Of a stretch of DNA of 64,000 nt, positions 18,272 through 28,453 are shown piece by piece. The position numbers and the translations under genes are program-made. Positions within the stretch are counted from its first letter, which is position 1. The number at the start of each line of letters is the position of its first letter. Source of the DNA: Pseudomonas sp. MM213 (GTDB taxonomy: Bacteria > Pseudomonadota > Gammaproteobacteria > Pseudomonadales > Pseudomonadaceae); NCBI RefSeq assembly GCF_020423045.1, contig NZ_CP081943.1:4526001-4590000 (forward strand), read 5' to 3'. The notes under the pieces were generated by a model that worked only from the letters and a program-made list of their open reading frames with translations, did no database searches and was not told where the DNA came from.

Positions 18272-19171
18272 TCACGCCAATTTCTGGGCCAACACCGCAA
18301 TATGCTCCGGCCCAATCCCGCAGCACCCACCCAAATGGCTGGCACCGCGCTCTTTCCAGTCCGCCGCCCAATGCAGGTAGCCCGGCGGGTCCAGATCGTC
18401 GCGCAACGGGTCCAGACCATCATTGGCTGTCGCCTCTTTCGGTTGCGGCGGGAAGGCATTGGCGTACGCGCCGATGTGAATCTTCACCCCCAGACGCTCG
18501 AACGTTGCCCGCGCCGCATCAATCGCCGCACCGATCACTTCCGGCTGGCTGCAGTTGAACAGCAACGTCTCGACGCCCAGCTGCGCAGCCACCGCAGCGG
18601 CTTCGGCCACAGGTTCGCCGGAACGCAAGCGCGGGACTTCGTCCGTGTCCTCATCCTTCAGGGTAAACGACAGCCAGAACGGCTTGCCGTCCTTCGGCAG
18701 ACCGGCGTGAATCGCTCGCGCTTCCACGATGGAGCTTTGGGTTTCGGCCAGCCACAGGTCGACATGCGGGGCCAGCCCCTCGACCAGCGGCGCGAGCAAT
18801 TCCGTCACCCGAGTCGCGTCGAACAAATCCGGCCGATAGGAACCGAACAAAGGCGGCAATGAACCCGCCACACGCACCGGTTTGCCCGCAGCGTCCACCG
18901 CACGCCTGGCCAACTCCCCGGCCAGCGCCGCGAGGGCTCGACCCTCAGCCGCAAAACGTTCCTCACCAATGTGAAAAGGCACCACCGCGTAGCTGTTGCT
19001 GGTGATCACGTTCGCGCCGCTTTCGATATAAGCCGCATGCACCGCCTCGACGGCCTGCGGCGCTTCGCTCAAGGCCAGCGCCGACCATTCCGGCTGTCTG
19101 AACGGCGCACCGCGGCGCTGCAACTCACGACCCATGCCGCCATCCAGAATCACTGTGCTTGCTGCGCTCAT
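18272..19171 (-). CDS. Homocysteine S-methyltransferase-family protein
   Basis: A 299-residue protein of the pterin-free homocysteine S-methyltransferase family (MmuM-like), which methylates homocysteine using S-methylmethionine or related donors. Visible: the N-terminal LDGGMGRELQRRG barrel start, the FNCSQPE zinc-cysteine motif (about residues 213-219) and the C-terminal GGCCGIGPEHI double-cysteine zinc motif (about 281-291). Three in-frame ATGs (19171, 19186, 19207) exist; the innermost matches the family start best, and the 19186 ATG is a real alternative. It is divergent from an amino-acid ABC transporter, suggesting import of the methyl donor (inference). Confidence 0.9.
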   Translation of the reverse strand: MSAASTVILDGGMGRELQRRGAPFRQPEWSALALSEAPQAVEAVHAAYIESGANVITSNSYAVVPFHIGEERFAAEGRALAALAGELARRAVDAAGKPVRVAGSLPPLFGSYRPDLFDATRVTELLAPLVEGLAPHVDLWLAETQSSIVEARAIHAGLPKDGKPFWLSFTLKDEDTDEVPRLRSGEPVAEAAAVAAQLGVETLLFNCSQPEVIGAAIDAARATFERLGVKIHIGAYANAFPPQPKEATANDGLDPLRDDLDPPGYLHWAADWKERGASHLGGCCGIGPEHIAVLAQKLA

Positions 19172-19281
19172 ATGCTTTTCACTCATATGCTTATGAAAAT
19201 AACTCACTATCAGAGTCGTTCTTATAACTATTTAATACGCACCATCCGGTTAATAACAACCATTTTTTTTAGGGCTCGACT

Positions 19282-20103
19282 GTGAAACTTCAACCACTAC
19301 TGGCCCTGGGCCTGACGATTCTGGCTGCCTCCACCCAAGCCTTCGGCGGCGCCACGCTGGACCGCATCGAGCAAAAGAAAGAACTGGTCGGCGTGCTGAT
19401 GGAAAGCTATCCGCCCTTCTCGTTCCTCAATGACCAGAACCAGCTCGACGGCTTCGACGTTGATGTGGCCAAAGCCGTGGCCAATAAACTCGGGGTCAAA
19501 CTGCGCCTCGAAACACCGTCCTGGGACGTGATCGCCGCTGGCCGCTGGAGCGGGCGCTACGACATTTGCATCTGCTCCATGACTCCGAGCAAGGCCCGCG
19601 CCGAAGTCTTTGATTTCCCGGTCGAGTACTACGCCTCGCCGGCGGTGATCGTGGTCAACGCCAAGGACGACAGCATCCACAGCGCCAAGGACCTGAGCGG
19701 CAAGAAAGTCGGCCTCACCAGTGCTTCCAGCTACGAAAGCTACCTGAACAAAAACCTGGTGATCGAAGGCGCCGAAGACACGCAGTTGCAGTACCCGTTT
19801 GAAAACGTGCAGATCGCCCCGTACGACACCGACAACGTGGCGTTCCAGGACCTGGGGCTGGGCGCTGGCGTGCGACTGGATGCGGTCCTCACCAACCTGG
19901 TCACCGCGCAGCCACGCCTGACCGAAGACAAACGCTTCAAGCTTGCCGGCGAACCGCTGTACTCGGAGCCGAACTCGGTGGCCATCGAAAAAGGCGATGC
20001 TCAGTGGGACGCCAAGGTGCGTGACGTCTTCGCGCAACTGAAACAGGACGGCACCCTGAGCAAACTCTCGCAAAAATGGATCGGCGCCGACATCAGCAAA
20101 TGA
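19282..20103 (+). CDS. Amino-acid ABC transporter substrate-binding protein
   Basis: A 273-residue periplasmic binding protein of family 3 (SBP_bac_3). It has a signal peptide (about residues 1-23), a first lobe beginning LVGVLMESYPPFSFLNDQNQ and the GFDVDVAKAVA signature (about 55-65). The start is GTG at 19282, with AGGG 7 bases before it. It overlaps the permease gene by 4 bp (ATGA). Context with a divergent homocysteine S-methyltransferase suggests S-methylmethionine or another methionine-related ligand. Confidence 0.92.
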   Translation: MKLQPLLALGLTILAASTQAFGGATLDRIEQKKELVGVLMESYPPFSFLNDQNQLDGFDVDVAKAVANKLGVKLRLETPSWDVIAAGRWSGRYDICICSMTPSKARAEVFDFPVEYYASPAVIVVNAKDDSIHSAKDLSGKKVGLTSASSYESYLNKNLVIEGAEDTQLQYPFENVQIAPYDTDNVAFQDLGLGAGVRLDAVLTNLVTAQPRLTEDKRFKLAGEPLYSEPNSVAIEKGDAQWDAKVRDVFAQLKQDGTLSKLSQKWIGADISK

Positions 20104-20936
20104 CTTCCTTTCCCAACCCACCTCAGCCGCCACAACCAGTGGCTGAGTCCCGGCTGCAACGGATCTTCGGTTTTCGCACGCGGTTGTACCTGACCTGGGC
20201 GGCAATGCTGGGTCTGTTCGCCAGTTTCTTCCTGAGCTTCGACCTGAAGTTCTCGATCATCCTCGACAAACTGCCCAACCTGATCGGCCTGCACCTGGCG
20301 CCGAACGGCTTTCTGCAAGGCGCAGCGCTGACCCTGTTTTTGTGCCTGTGCTCAATCGTCGCGTCGTCGCTGCTGGGCTTCATCACCGCCCTCGCACGGC
20401 TGTCGAAAAGCGCCGTGGCCTTCGGCATAGCAAGTTTCTACGCTTCGTTCTTTCGCGGCACTCCGCTGCTGATCCAGATCCTGCTGATCTACCTCGGCCT
20501 GCCGCAACTCGGCATCGTGCCGGGCGCCGTCGTCGCCGGCATCATCGCCCTGTCGCTGAACTACGGCGCCTACCTCAGCGAAATTTTCCGCGCCGGCATC
20601 CTCGGCGTCCCCCACGGCCAGCGTGAAGCCTCGCTGGCACTGGGCATGCGCGAAACCGTGATCTTCTGGCGCGTCACCCTGCCGCAAGCCATGCGCACCA
20701 TCATCCCGCCGACCACCAATCAATTCATCTCGATGCTCAAAGACTCGTCACTGATCTCGGTGATGGGTGTTTGGGAGGTGATGTTTCTGGCGCAGTCGTA
20801 TGGGCGCTCGAGCTATCGCTACATCGAGATGCTGACGACGGCGGCGGTGATTTACTGGGTGATGTCGATTGGGCTGGAGCTGATTCAGGCGCGGATGGAG
20901 CGGCATTATGGGAAGGCGTATTTGAGTCGAAGCTAG
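20100..20936 (+). CDS. Amino-acid ABC transporter permease
   Basis: A 278-residue inner-membrane permease of the HisMQ family. Start is the ATG at 20100 overlapping the stop of the binding-protein gene. The EAA loop (GQREASLALGMRETVIFWRVTLPQA region, about residues 170-195) that docks the ATPase is intact, as is the FFRGTPLLIQI motif (about 117-127). No ATP-binding subunit is encoded on either side: the next gene is an unrelated autotransporter. Confidence 0.93.
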   Translation: MTSFPNPPQPPQPVAESRLQRIFGFRTRLYLTWAAMLGLFASFFLSFDLKFSIILDKLPNLIGLHLAPNGFLQGAALTLFLCLCSIVASSLLGFITALARLSKSAVAFGIASFYASFFRGTPLLIQILLIYLGLPQLGIVPGAVVAGIIALSLNYGAYLSEIFRAGILGVPHGQREASLALGMRETVIFWRVTLPQAMRTIIPPTTNQFISMLKDSSLISVMGVWEVMFLAQSYGRSSYRYIEMLTTAAVIYWVMSIGLELIQARMERHYGKAYLSRS

Positions 20937-20969
20937 GAAAGGATTGCAGCTTTCGAACCTGCGCAACCC

Positions 20970-21038
20970 TTGTAGGAGCTGGCTTGCTGGCGATGGCGAT
21001 CTCAAGGACGCCATCGCCGGCAAGTCGGCTCCTACAAG
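20970..21038. repeat. REPIN
   Basis: Inverted pair of short arms (TTGTAGGAGCTGGCTTGCTG subtype), slightly diverged. Confidence 0.88.
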
Positions 21039-21314
21039 TATCTCCAGAGCAATACATCGAGGGCGTCACAGCCTTTGGCTCAACGCGATGAGCTGTGGGT
21101 AGACGAGTTTCCAGGCAGTAACAAACAGACCAGTCCTGAAATGCTGTAGGCAAAAACGCTCGCTCATGAAGGCCACTGCGCGATTAGACTTCAGGGCTAA
21201 ATTTTAGCTACAACCGAATGTCCAAGACCCTGCAAAAATGCCGGAAACGCCCGGCATTCAAGGCCAGGGCCTGCCTCCTAAAGTTCGACCTTCTGAAAAA
21301 CGAGGTCGTACTCA
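21039..21314. other. Non-coding gap upstream of the autotransporter gene
   Basis: No gene is supported here. A GCCGG-rich hairpin (GCCGG…CCGGC, about 21240-21256) lies in what may be the leader of the autotransporter mRNA. No clear ribosome site is seen before the ATG at 21315. Confidence 0.3.
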
Positions 21315-23648
21315 ATGCCCAAGCCTTACCCTCATCGCCCGCACCGAATCGCGTTGGCGGTCGCCCTCACACTCGGCAGCATCGAGTTGTCCACGGCTCA
21401 GCAAGCAGAGCTCGATACCGTCATCGAAGCCCCCGCCAAGAAGGCTCGTGCAACGCCTTGGCCTAAAAGAGATGACCTTCTGGCGATCAAAAACTTCATT
21501 GGCCCTATGTCGCATGCCGCCAACGCCGCTGCGCCTGAGCCGATAGAATCGTCCATTCCGGTGGTATCCGCACCACCGGCTCCAGAACCTGTGGATCTTT
21601 ACGCAGACCTCTATGAGTTTCCCGAAACTCCCAACGATTCACGCTTACCAAACCTGCCCGAAAAAGTCGCAGAGCGCATCGCCGCCGAACCGGTCACCAA
21701 TGACCTGTTAGCGACCGGGAAATTGGTCCCTGCGATGGAACAGCATGATCAGGTCCAAGAGACACCTGACACACCTTCCGAACCGGTAAACGACGACGTC
21801 CCGCTCACGTTCGAGGACTTTGCAAAAGCCGACACAACCAAGCGCACTACTGCTTCAGGGCGATACGCAAGCATCGACGGCGTCTCACTGGCGCTAGGGG
21901 ACGCAAATGACCTGTTGATAATCAACAAGGGCGCCAGCTTTTCAGGGGAAATACAGGGCGGCGACGGGGTGAACGGCATACTCCTGGACTCTTCCGAAGG
22001 CGGCGTACTCGGCCAGACCCGTAACTTCCTTGGATTGCGAGTTGCCCGAGGTGCCTGGTCCTTGACCGGCAAAGGTGACTTTGATGTAGGAGCAGAAGTG
22101 TTGAACGGTGCGAAGCTGTTCAACATGGGCAGTATCGCGGGTGATGTCGACGTTCTCGAGGGTGGCACCTACGGTGGGCACGGTGAAGTTCGCGACTTGT
22201 TCGTAGGGGGCACGTTAATGGTCACTGAGGCGCTGGGGGCGCCACACGTCAAAGGAGACCTGATCCTTACGCGAAACGCCACACTGTCGTACGCAGTAAC
22301 CGCTGCCGGTCAAATGCCAACCCTTGTGGTCGACGGTGTTGCGGACCTTTGGAACGCCTCTCTGAATGTCGCTGCACTGCCGGGCAGCTATTCAACCAGC
22401 AACGTATACACCCTGCTCCGAGCCAGCAAAGTGGGCGGTGAATTCGATCGTGTCACCAGTAATCTGGCGTACCTGACTCCAAAACTATTCCAGTCCGAAA
22501 CCGAGGTGATGCTGCAATACGCTCGCAATGAAGTGCCACTGGATGACTTCGCCCTCGACGACAACAGTGAAAACTTTGCCCTGAGTGTTGTGGAGCCTGC
22601 CGCCTCGGCAAATGCCGCCATTACTGCCCTGCTCGGTTCGACCGTGGATACTGCGGCCAATGCCCTCGATCAACTCTCTGGTTACAGCACCGCCAATCTG
22701 GCCAAGACAACGCTGAACAGCGACGCTCCGGTGAGCGCCAGCATGCTTTCGGCCATGCGTCAGTTGGATAACGCCTATAGCAAACCCGGCAGGCGAAGCA
22801 GCTCACCTCGCCTGGCTGCCGGTAGCGAAAACGAAGGCAGAGTCTGGCTGCAAGCACTGGGGCACGGTGGAAAAGTGGATCGTGATTTTGACGCTCTGCA
22901 ACATTCCACCAAGGGTCTGGTAATGGGCGCTGATTGGAGAGTTGATGAGGAATGGCGCCTGGGTGTGATCGGCGGCAAATCCGACACTCGCCTGGATAGC
23001 CGCACACTCGATGGTCGCCTCGATAGCTGGCATTTGGGGGTCTATGCACTGCGCCAGAATGGACCGATGTCGCTTCGTATGGGGCTCTCCCATAGCAGCC
23101 ACGATGGCAGCACCAAACGTCGAGTAGCCTTCAACGGATTCAGCGACAACCCCAAAGGTCAGTACGACGCCAATACGCAGCAAGCCTTTGCGGAAGTGGG
23201 TTACAACGTGGGTCGCGACGTCTATACCATCGAGCCGTTCGCCAGCCTCGGCTATCAACGCTATCAACGCGACGGCTATACGGAAAAAGGTGGGGACGCG
23301 ACCCTGAAAGTCTTGGGACAAACGCAGAACAACGTCAACAGTACCTTCGGCCTGCGCGTGGCGAAGCTCAACACGCTGAACAACGGAATCAAGTTGACCC
23401 CACATCTGAGCGCTGGCTGGAAACACACCTACGGAGAGGTCTTAAGCCACACCCGGCAAAAACTGGCGACCGGAGGCAGGCGTTTCACCGTGGAAGGTGC
23501 GTCGCTGGATCGTAACAGCGTGATGCTCAATGCCGGGATCGACCTGTCTCTTTCGGCGCGGCATACGCTGGGCGTTGGCGTCACCGGAGAGATCGGCACC
23601 GACAGCCGAAATCATGGTGTCACGGGTCAATGGCGAATGACCTTCTAA
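21315..23648 (+). CDS. Autotransporter outer-membrane beta-barrel protein
   Basis: A 777-residue type Va autotransporter. A short basic signal peptide (about 1-28) is followed by a Pro/Glu-rich, probably disordered region (about 60-185), a beta-helix passenger (about 185-400; GAKLFNMGSIAGDVDV and SYSTSNVYTLLRASKVGGEFD blocks), an alpha-helical linker (about 430-480) and a C-terminal autotransporter beta-barrel (about 510-777) ending MTF, with the terminal Phe needed for BAM assembly. The passenger is short and no protease or lipase catalytic motif is visible, so an adhesin or surface-structure role is more likely. It is a single gene flanked by a REPIN and a convergent terminator. Confidence 0.9.
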   Translation: MPKPYPHRPHRIALAVALTLGSIELSTAQQAELDTVIEAPAKKARATPWPKRDDLLAIKNFIGPMSHAANAAAPEPIESSIPVVSAPPAPEPVDLYADLYEFPETPNDSRLPNLPEKVAERIAAEPVTNDLLATGKLVPAMEQHDQVQETPDTPSEPVNDDVPLTFEDFAKADTTKRTTASGRYASIDGVSLALGDANDLLIINKGASFSGEIQGGDGVNGILLDSSEGGVLGQTRNFLGLRVARGAWSLTGKGDFDVGAEVLNGAKLFNMGSIAGDVDVLEGGTYGGHGEVRDLFVGGTLMVTEALGAPHVKGDLILTRNATLSYAVTAAGQMPTLVVDGVADLWNASLNVAALPGSYSTSNVYTLLRASKVGGEFDRVTSNLAYLTPKLFQSETEVMLQYARNEVPLDDFALDDNSENFALSVVEPAASANAAITALLGSTVDTAANALDQLSGYSTANLAKTTLNSDAPVSASMLSAMRQLDNAYSKPGRRSSSPRLAAGSENEGRVWLQALGHGGKVDRDFDALQHSTKGLVMGADWRVDEEWRLGVIGGKSDTRLDSRTLDGRLDSWHLGVYALRQNGPMSLRMGLSHSSHDGSTKRRVAFNGFSDNPKGQYDANTQQAFAEVGYNVGRDVYTIEPFASLGYQRYQRDGYTEKGGDATLKVLGQTQNNVNSTFGLRVAKLNTLNNGIKLTPHLSAGWKHTYGEVLSHTRQKLATGGRRFTVEGASLDRNSVMLNAGIDLSLSARHTLGVGVTGEIGTDSRNHGVTGQWRMTF

Positions 23649-23666
23649 TCCCCATAAATCCCGGGC

Positions 23667-23693
23667 GAAAAAAAAGGGGAGCACATGCCCCCC
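23667..23693 (-). terminator. Rho-independent terminator of the pycAB operon
   Basis: Reading leftward: GGGG-GCA-TG-TGC-T-CCCC hairpin (one bulged T) followed by eight T (23675-23668). It lies 33 bp past the pycB stop and between convergent genes. Confidence 0.85.
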
Positions 23694-23725
23694 GAGGTTT
23701 AAAGCGTTGTATCGAGGCTGTTAAC

Positions 23726-25534
23726 TCAGCCTTCGATCTCGATCAGGATTTCACCCGGGTTGACCCGGTCGCCCTTGGCCACGTGGATGGCGGTGACTTT
23801 GCCGGCGATGGCTGCCTGCACTTCGGTTTCCATCTTCATCGCTTCGGTGATCAGCACGGCCTGGCCGGCTTTCACAACGTCGCCTTCCTTGACCAGCACG
23901 TCGACGATGTTGCCCGGCATGGTGGTGCTGACGTGGCCCGGTGCCGTGGCTTGTTTGCGCTTGCTGCTGCCGCCGCTGACGAATTCGTTGAGTGGTTCGA
24001 ACACCACTTCTTCCGGCATGCCGTCGATGGACAGGTAGAAGTGACGCTTGCCTTCAGCCTTGACGCCGACACCGGTGATGTCGACGCGGTAGGTTTCGCC
24101 GTGGACGTCGATGACGAACTCGGTCGGCACACCTTCGCCGCCGGCAGAGGCTACGCCGCCCGCTTCCGGAATCGGCAACAGCACTTCTGGAGTGAGGGTG
24201 CCGGCAGCGCGTTCCTCGAGGAATTTGCGGCCGATGTCCGGGAACATCGCGTAGGTCAGCACGTCTTCTTCAGACTTGGCCACGGCGCCGATCTCGGCAC
24301 GCAGCTTGGTCATTTCCGGCTTGAGCAGGTCAGCCGGACGAACGTCGATCACTTCTTCGCTGCCGATGGCCTGGCGGCGCAGTTTTTCGTTTACGGTGCC
24401 TGGCGCCTTGCCGTAGCCGCCTTGCAGGTAGAGCTTCACTTCGTTGGTGATGGTTTTGTAGCGCTCACCAGCCAGCACGTTGAAGAACGCCTGGGTGCCA
24501 ACGATCTGCGAGGTCGGGGTTACCAGCGGCGGGAAACCGAGGTCTTCACGAACGCGCGGGATTTCGGCCAGCACTTCGCTCATGCGGTTCAGCGCGCCCT
24601 GCTCTTTGAGCTGGTTGGCCAGGTTGGAGATCATGCCGCCGGGTACCTGGTTGACTTGCACGCGGGTGTCGACGGCGGTGAATTCGCTTTCGAACTGGTG
24701 GTACTTCTTGCGCACGGCGTAGAAGTACAGGCCGATCTCTTGCAGCAATTCCAGGTTCAGGCCAGTGTCGAATTCGCTGCCTTTAAGGGCGGCGACCATC
24801 GACTCGGTGCCAGGGTGGCTGGTGCCCCAGGCGAAGCTGGAGATCGCGGTGTCGATGTGGTCGGCACCGTTTTCGATGGCCTTCATCTGGCACATCGCAG
24901 CCAGGCCAGCGGTGTCGTGCGAGTGAATGAACACTGGCAGCGACTGCTCGGCTTTCAGTGCCTTGACCAGTTCGCCTGTGGCATATGGGGTCAGCAGGCC
25001 GGCCATGTCCTTGATTGCCACCGAATCGCAACCCATGGCTTCCATTTGCTTGGCCTGGTTCACGAATGCCTCGATGGTGTGCACCGGGCTGGTGGTGTAG
25101 GCGATGGTGCCCTGGGCGTGTTTGCCGGCGGCTTTCACCGCTTCGATGGCCACGCGCAGGTTACGCACGTCGTTCATGGCGTCGAAGATACGGAACACGT
25201 CGATGCCGTTGACCGCCGCCTTGGCGACGAAGGCCTTGACCACGTCGTCGCTGTAATGACGGTAGCCCAGCAGGTTCTGGCCACGCAGCAGCATTTGCAA
25301 ACGGGTGTTAGGCAACGCCGCGCGCAATTGGCGCAGACGCTCCCACGGGTCTTCTTTGAGGAAGCGTACGCAGGCGTCGAACGTCGCGCCGCCCCAGCAC
25401 TCCAGCGACCAGTAGCCGACTTTGTCGAGCTTGTCGCAGATCGGCAGCATGTCTTCGGTGCGCATGCGGGTGGCGAGCAGCGATTGGTGGGCGTCGCGCA
25501 GGATTGTGTCGGTAACGTGGATTTGCTTGCTCAT
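23726..25534 (-). CDS. pycB: Pyruvate carboxylase subunit B (carboxyltransferase plus biotinyl domain)
   Basis: The 602-residue protein carries an N-terminal HMGL-like carboxyltransferase domain (about 5-265; TDTILRDAHQSLLATRMRTED), a conserved carboxylase domain (about 290-480), an Ala/Pro/Lys linker and a C-terminal biotinyl domain with the EAMKME biotinylation motif (about 567-572). Such proteins are often labelled oxaloacetate decarboxylase alpha, but the adjacent biotin carboxylase gene and lack of oadB/oadG point to two-subunit pyruvate carboxylase, as in P. aeruginosa PA5435-PA5436. Start at 25534 (MSKQIHVTD). Lies 11 bp after pycA. Confidence 0.93.
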   Translation of the reverse strand: MSKQIHVTDTILRDAHQSLLATRMRTEDMLPICDKLDKVGYWSLECWGGATFDACVRFLKEDPWERLRQLRAALPNTRLQMLLRGQNLLGYRHYSDDVVKAFVAKAAVNGIDVFRIFDAMNDVRNLRVAIEAVKAAGKHAQGTIAYTTSPVHTIEAFVNQAKQMEAMGCDSVAIKDMAGLLTPYATGELVKALKAEQSLPVFIHSHDTAGLAAMCQMKAIENGADHIDTAISSFAWGTSHPGTESMVAALKGSEFDTGLNLELLQEIGLYFYAVRKKYHQFESEFTAVDTRVQVNQVPGGMISNLANQLKEQGALNRMSEVLAEIPRVREDLGFPPLVTPTSQIVGTQAFFNVLAGERYKTITNEVKLYLQGGYGKAPGTVNEKLRRQAIGSEEVIDVRPADLLKPEMTKLRAEIGAVAKSEEDVLTYAMFPDIGRKFLEERAAGTLTPEVLLPIPEAGGVASAGGEGVPTEFVIDVHGETYRVDITGVGVKAEGKRHFYLSIDGMPEEVVFEPLNEFVSGGSSKRKQATAPGHVSTTMPGNIVDVLVKEGDVVKAGQAVLITEAMKMETEVQAAIAGKVTAIHVAKGDRVNPGEILIEIEG

Positions 25535-25545
25535 TGTTCTATTCC

Positions 25546-26961
<1,416 letters not shown>

Positions 26962-27151
26962 TTGGAGTTTCCCTTGAGCCGGTGGTACCCACGACCTGCT
27001 AGACCAGGTCGACGCGTGACCAAATGTTTCAATTCAGTCGCAGGCCCACACTAGCCCCCGCAAGGGATTAACAAAAATGATTAATTATTGGGTCAGGCAT
27101 AAGTAAAGACTTATAGTTGATGCATCAGCCTGCGGCAGGAGCTTTCAGATA

Positions 27152-28114
27152 ATGCGTAAGTCATTGATGCGTATGACATTGCGTCAATTGCAGATCTTCA
27201 ATGAGGTCTGTGATTTACGGTCTTACAGCCGTGCGGCGGACGAAATGTCGCTCACACAACCTGCCGTGAGCCTGCAGATTCGTCAACTTGAGGAGCTGAT
27301 TGGTCAGCCTTTGTTCGATTACGTCGGCAAAAAACTCTACATGACCGAAGCGGCTGAAGCGCTTCAGCGGGCCAGCCGGGATATTTTCGGGCGCCTGGAA
27401 AACCTCGACATGCAACTGTCGGACATGCAGGGATCACTGCAGGGGCAACTGAAGCTGGCGGTGGAATCCAGCGCCAAGTATTTCGTGCCGCACCTGTTTG
27501 CCGCGTTCAAGCGCCAGCATCCGGAAGTGAACCTGCAACTGACAGTGGTCAACCGTGGGCAAGTGATCCGCCGTCTCTCCGACAACCGCGACGACCTGGT
27601 GATCATGTCCATGGTGCCGCAGGACATGGGGCTGGAGTTCCTGCCGTTCCTCAACAATCCGATCGTGGCCGTGGCGCCGCCGGATCATCCGCTGTGCCAT
27701 ATGGGACCGTTGCGCTTGCAGGACCTCGAACCCTACACGCTGCTATTGCGCGAGCCCGGCTCGGGTACGCGACTGGCGTGCGAAGAGTATTTCAAAGAGA
27801 AGCGCGTGCATTTCAACCAGACCCAAGAGGTCGCATCGGCCGAAGCCCAGCGTGAATGTGTGCTGGCGGGTCTGGGCGTCGCGCTGTTGACGCGCCACGC
27901 CCTGAACCTGGAGTTGGCGACCGGCGGACTGATCGAGTTACCGGTCGAAGAACTGCCACTGTTTCGCAGCTGGTGCCTGGTGCAGGCCAAGGCCAAACGG
28001 CTGTCGCCGGTGGCCCACGCATTCCTTGCGTTTATCCGCAGCGAACGGGTGCAGATCAGCGCCCTGGTTGAGCGTTTCGACGGGAAGTTGCGGGAGCTGC
28101 CTGCCAGTAGTTGA
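27152..28114 (+). CDS. pycR: LysR-family regulator of the pyruvate carboxylase operon
   Basis: A 320-residue LysR regulator divergent from pycAB. HTH (about 8-66, containing SYSRAADEMSLTQPAVSLQI) plus a CysB-like effector domain. An AGGAG sequence about 10 bases before the ATG at 27152 supports this start; internal ATGs at 27167 and 27173 are alternatives. Position and orientation match P. aeruginosa PA5437 (pycR). Its 3' end overlaps a convergent small gene by 59 bp. Confidence 0.9.
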   Translation: MRKSLMRMTLRQLQIFNEVCDLRSYSRAADEMSLTQPAVSLQIRQLEELIGQPLFDYVGKKLYMTEAAEALQRASRDIFGRLENLDMQLSDMQGSLQGQLKLAVESSAKYFVPHLFAAFKRQHPEVNLQLTVVNRGQVIRRLSDNRDDLVIMSMVPQDMGLEFLPFLNNPIVAVAPPDHPLCHMGPLRLQDLEPYTLLLREPGSGTRLACEEYFKEKRVHFNQTQEVASAEAQRECVLAGLGVALLTRHALNLELATGGLIELPVEELPLFRSWCLVQAKAKRLSPVAHAFLAFIRSERVQISALVERFDGKLRELPASS

Positions 28115-28265
28115 GTTCCAGCTCGGGAAAATCACCGATCTCGGCCAGCAACTGGCGGCGTTCGCAGCGATCTTCGATAGCGCGGCGGAATTCCATGCGG
28201 CGCTGGTCTTCTTGCTGACGACGGGTTTTGACGGCGCTGTTGCGTTCTTCGTAGGGCTGGGCCAT
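28056..28265 (-). CDS. Small basic conserved Pseudomonas protein (69 residues)
   Basis: A short gene encoding a highly charged, Arg-rich, probably helical protein: MAQPYEERN start, then a TRRQQEDQRRMEFRRAIED helix and a C-terminal ELNYWQ…RRNAQ segment. It looks like the small family sometimes labelled PA3496-like putative envelope integrity protein, but I recall that label only loosely. No signal peptide. Its last 59 bp overlap the 3' end of pycR on the other strand. The frame is open further upstream to 28697 inside the RpiR gene, but the ATG at 28265 is the natural start. Confidence 0.75.
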   Translation of the reverse strand: MAQPYEERNSAVKTRRQQEDQRRMEFRRAIEDRCERRQLLAEIGDFPELELNYWQAAPATSRRNAQPGR

Positions 28266-28369
28266 TTCGAGTCTCCCAAGGCGATTACGGGAGTTACAGG
28301 ATGGGCGCGAGGGATGACGGTTTGGCGGCTTGTGCGTTACAGGCAGATGAAAGTTGTCATGTTTGAGGA

Positions 28370-28440
28370 CGCCTTCGCGGGCAAGCCTCGCTCCTACGGG
28401 TATGCGCTGTCTGTAGGAGCGAGGCTTGCCCGCGAAGACG
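28370..28440. repeat. REPIN
   Basis: Inverted pair, TTCGCGGGCAAGCCTCGCTC subtype, with a very short spacer of about 18 bp. Confidence 0.92.
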
Positions 28441-28453
28441 CCCCCAAGACGAA

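Noticed and set aside
23770..23800. GGCCACGTGGAT as a third parS site
   Set aside because: Only the CCACGTGG core fits; the flanking TGTT/AACA bases are missing.
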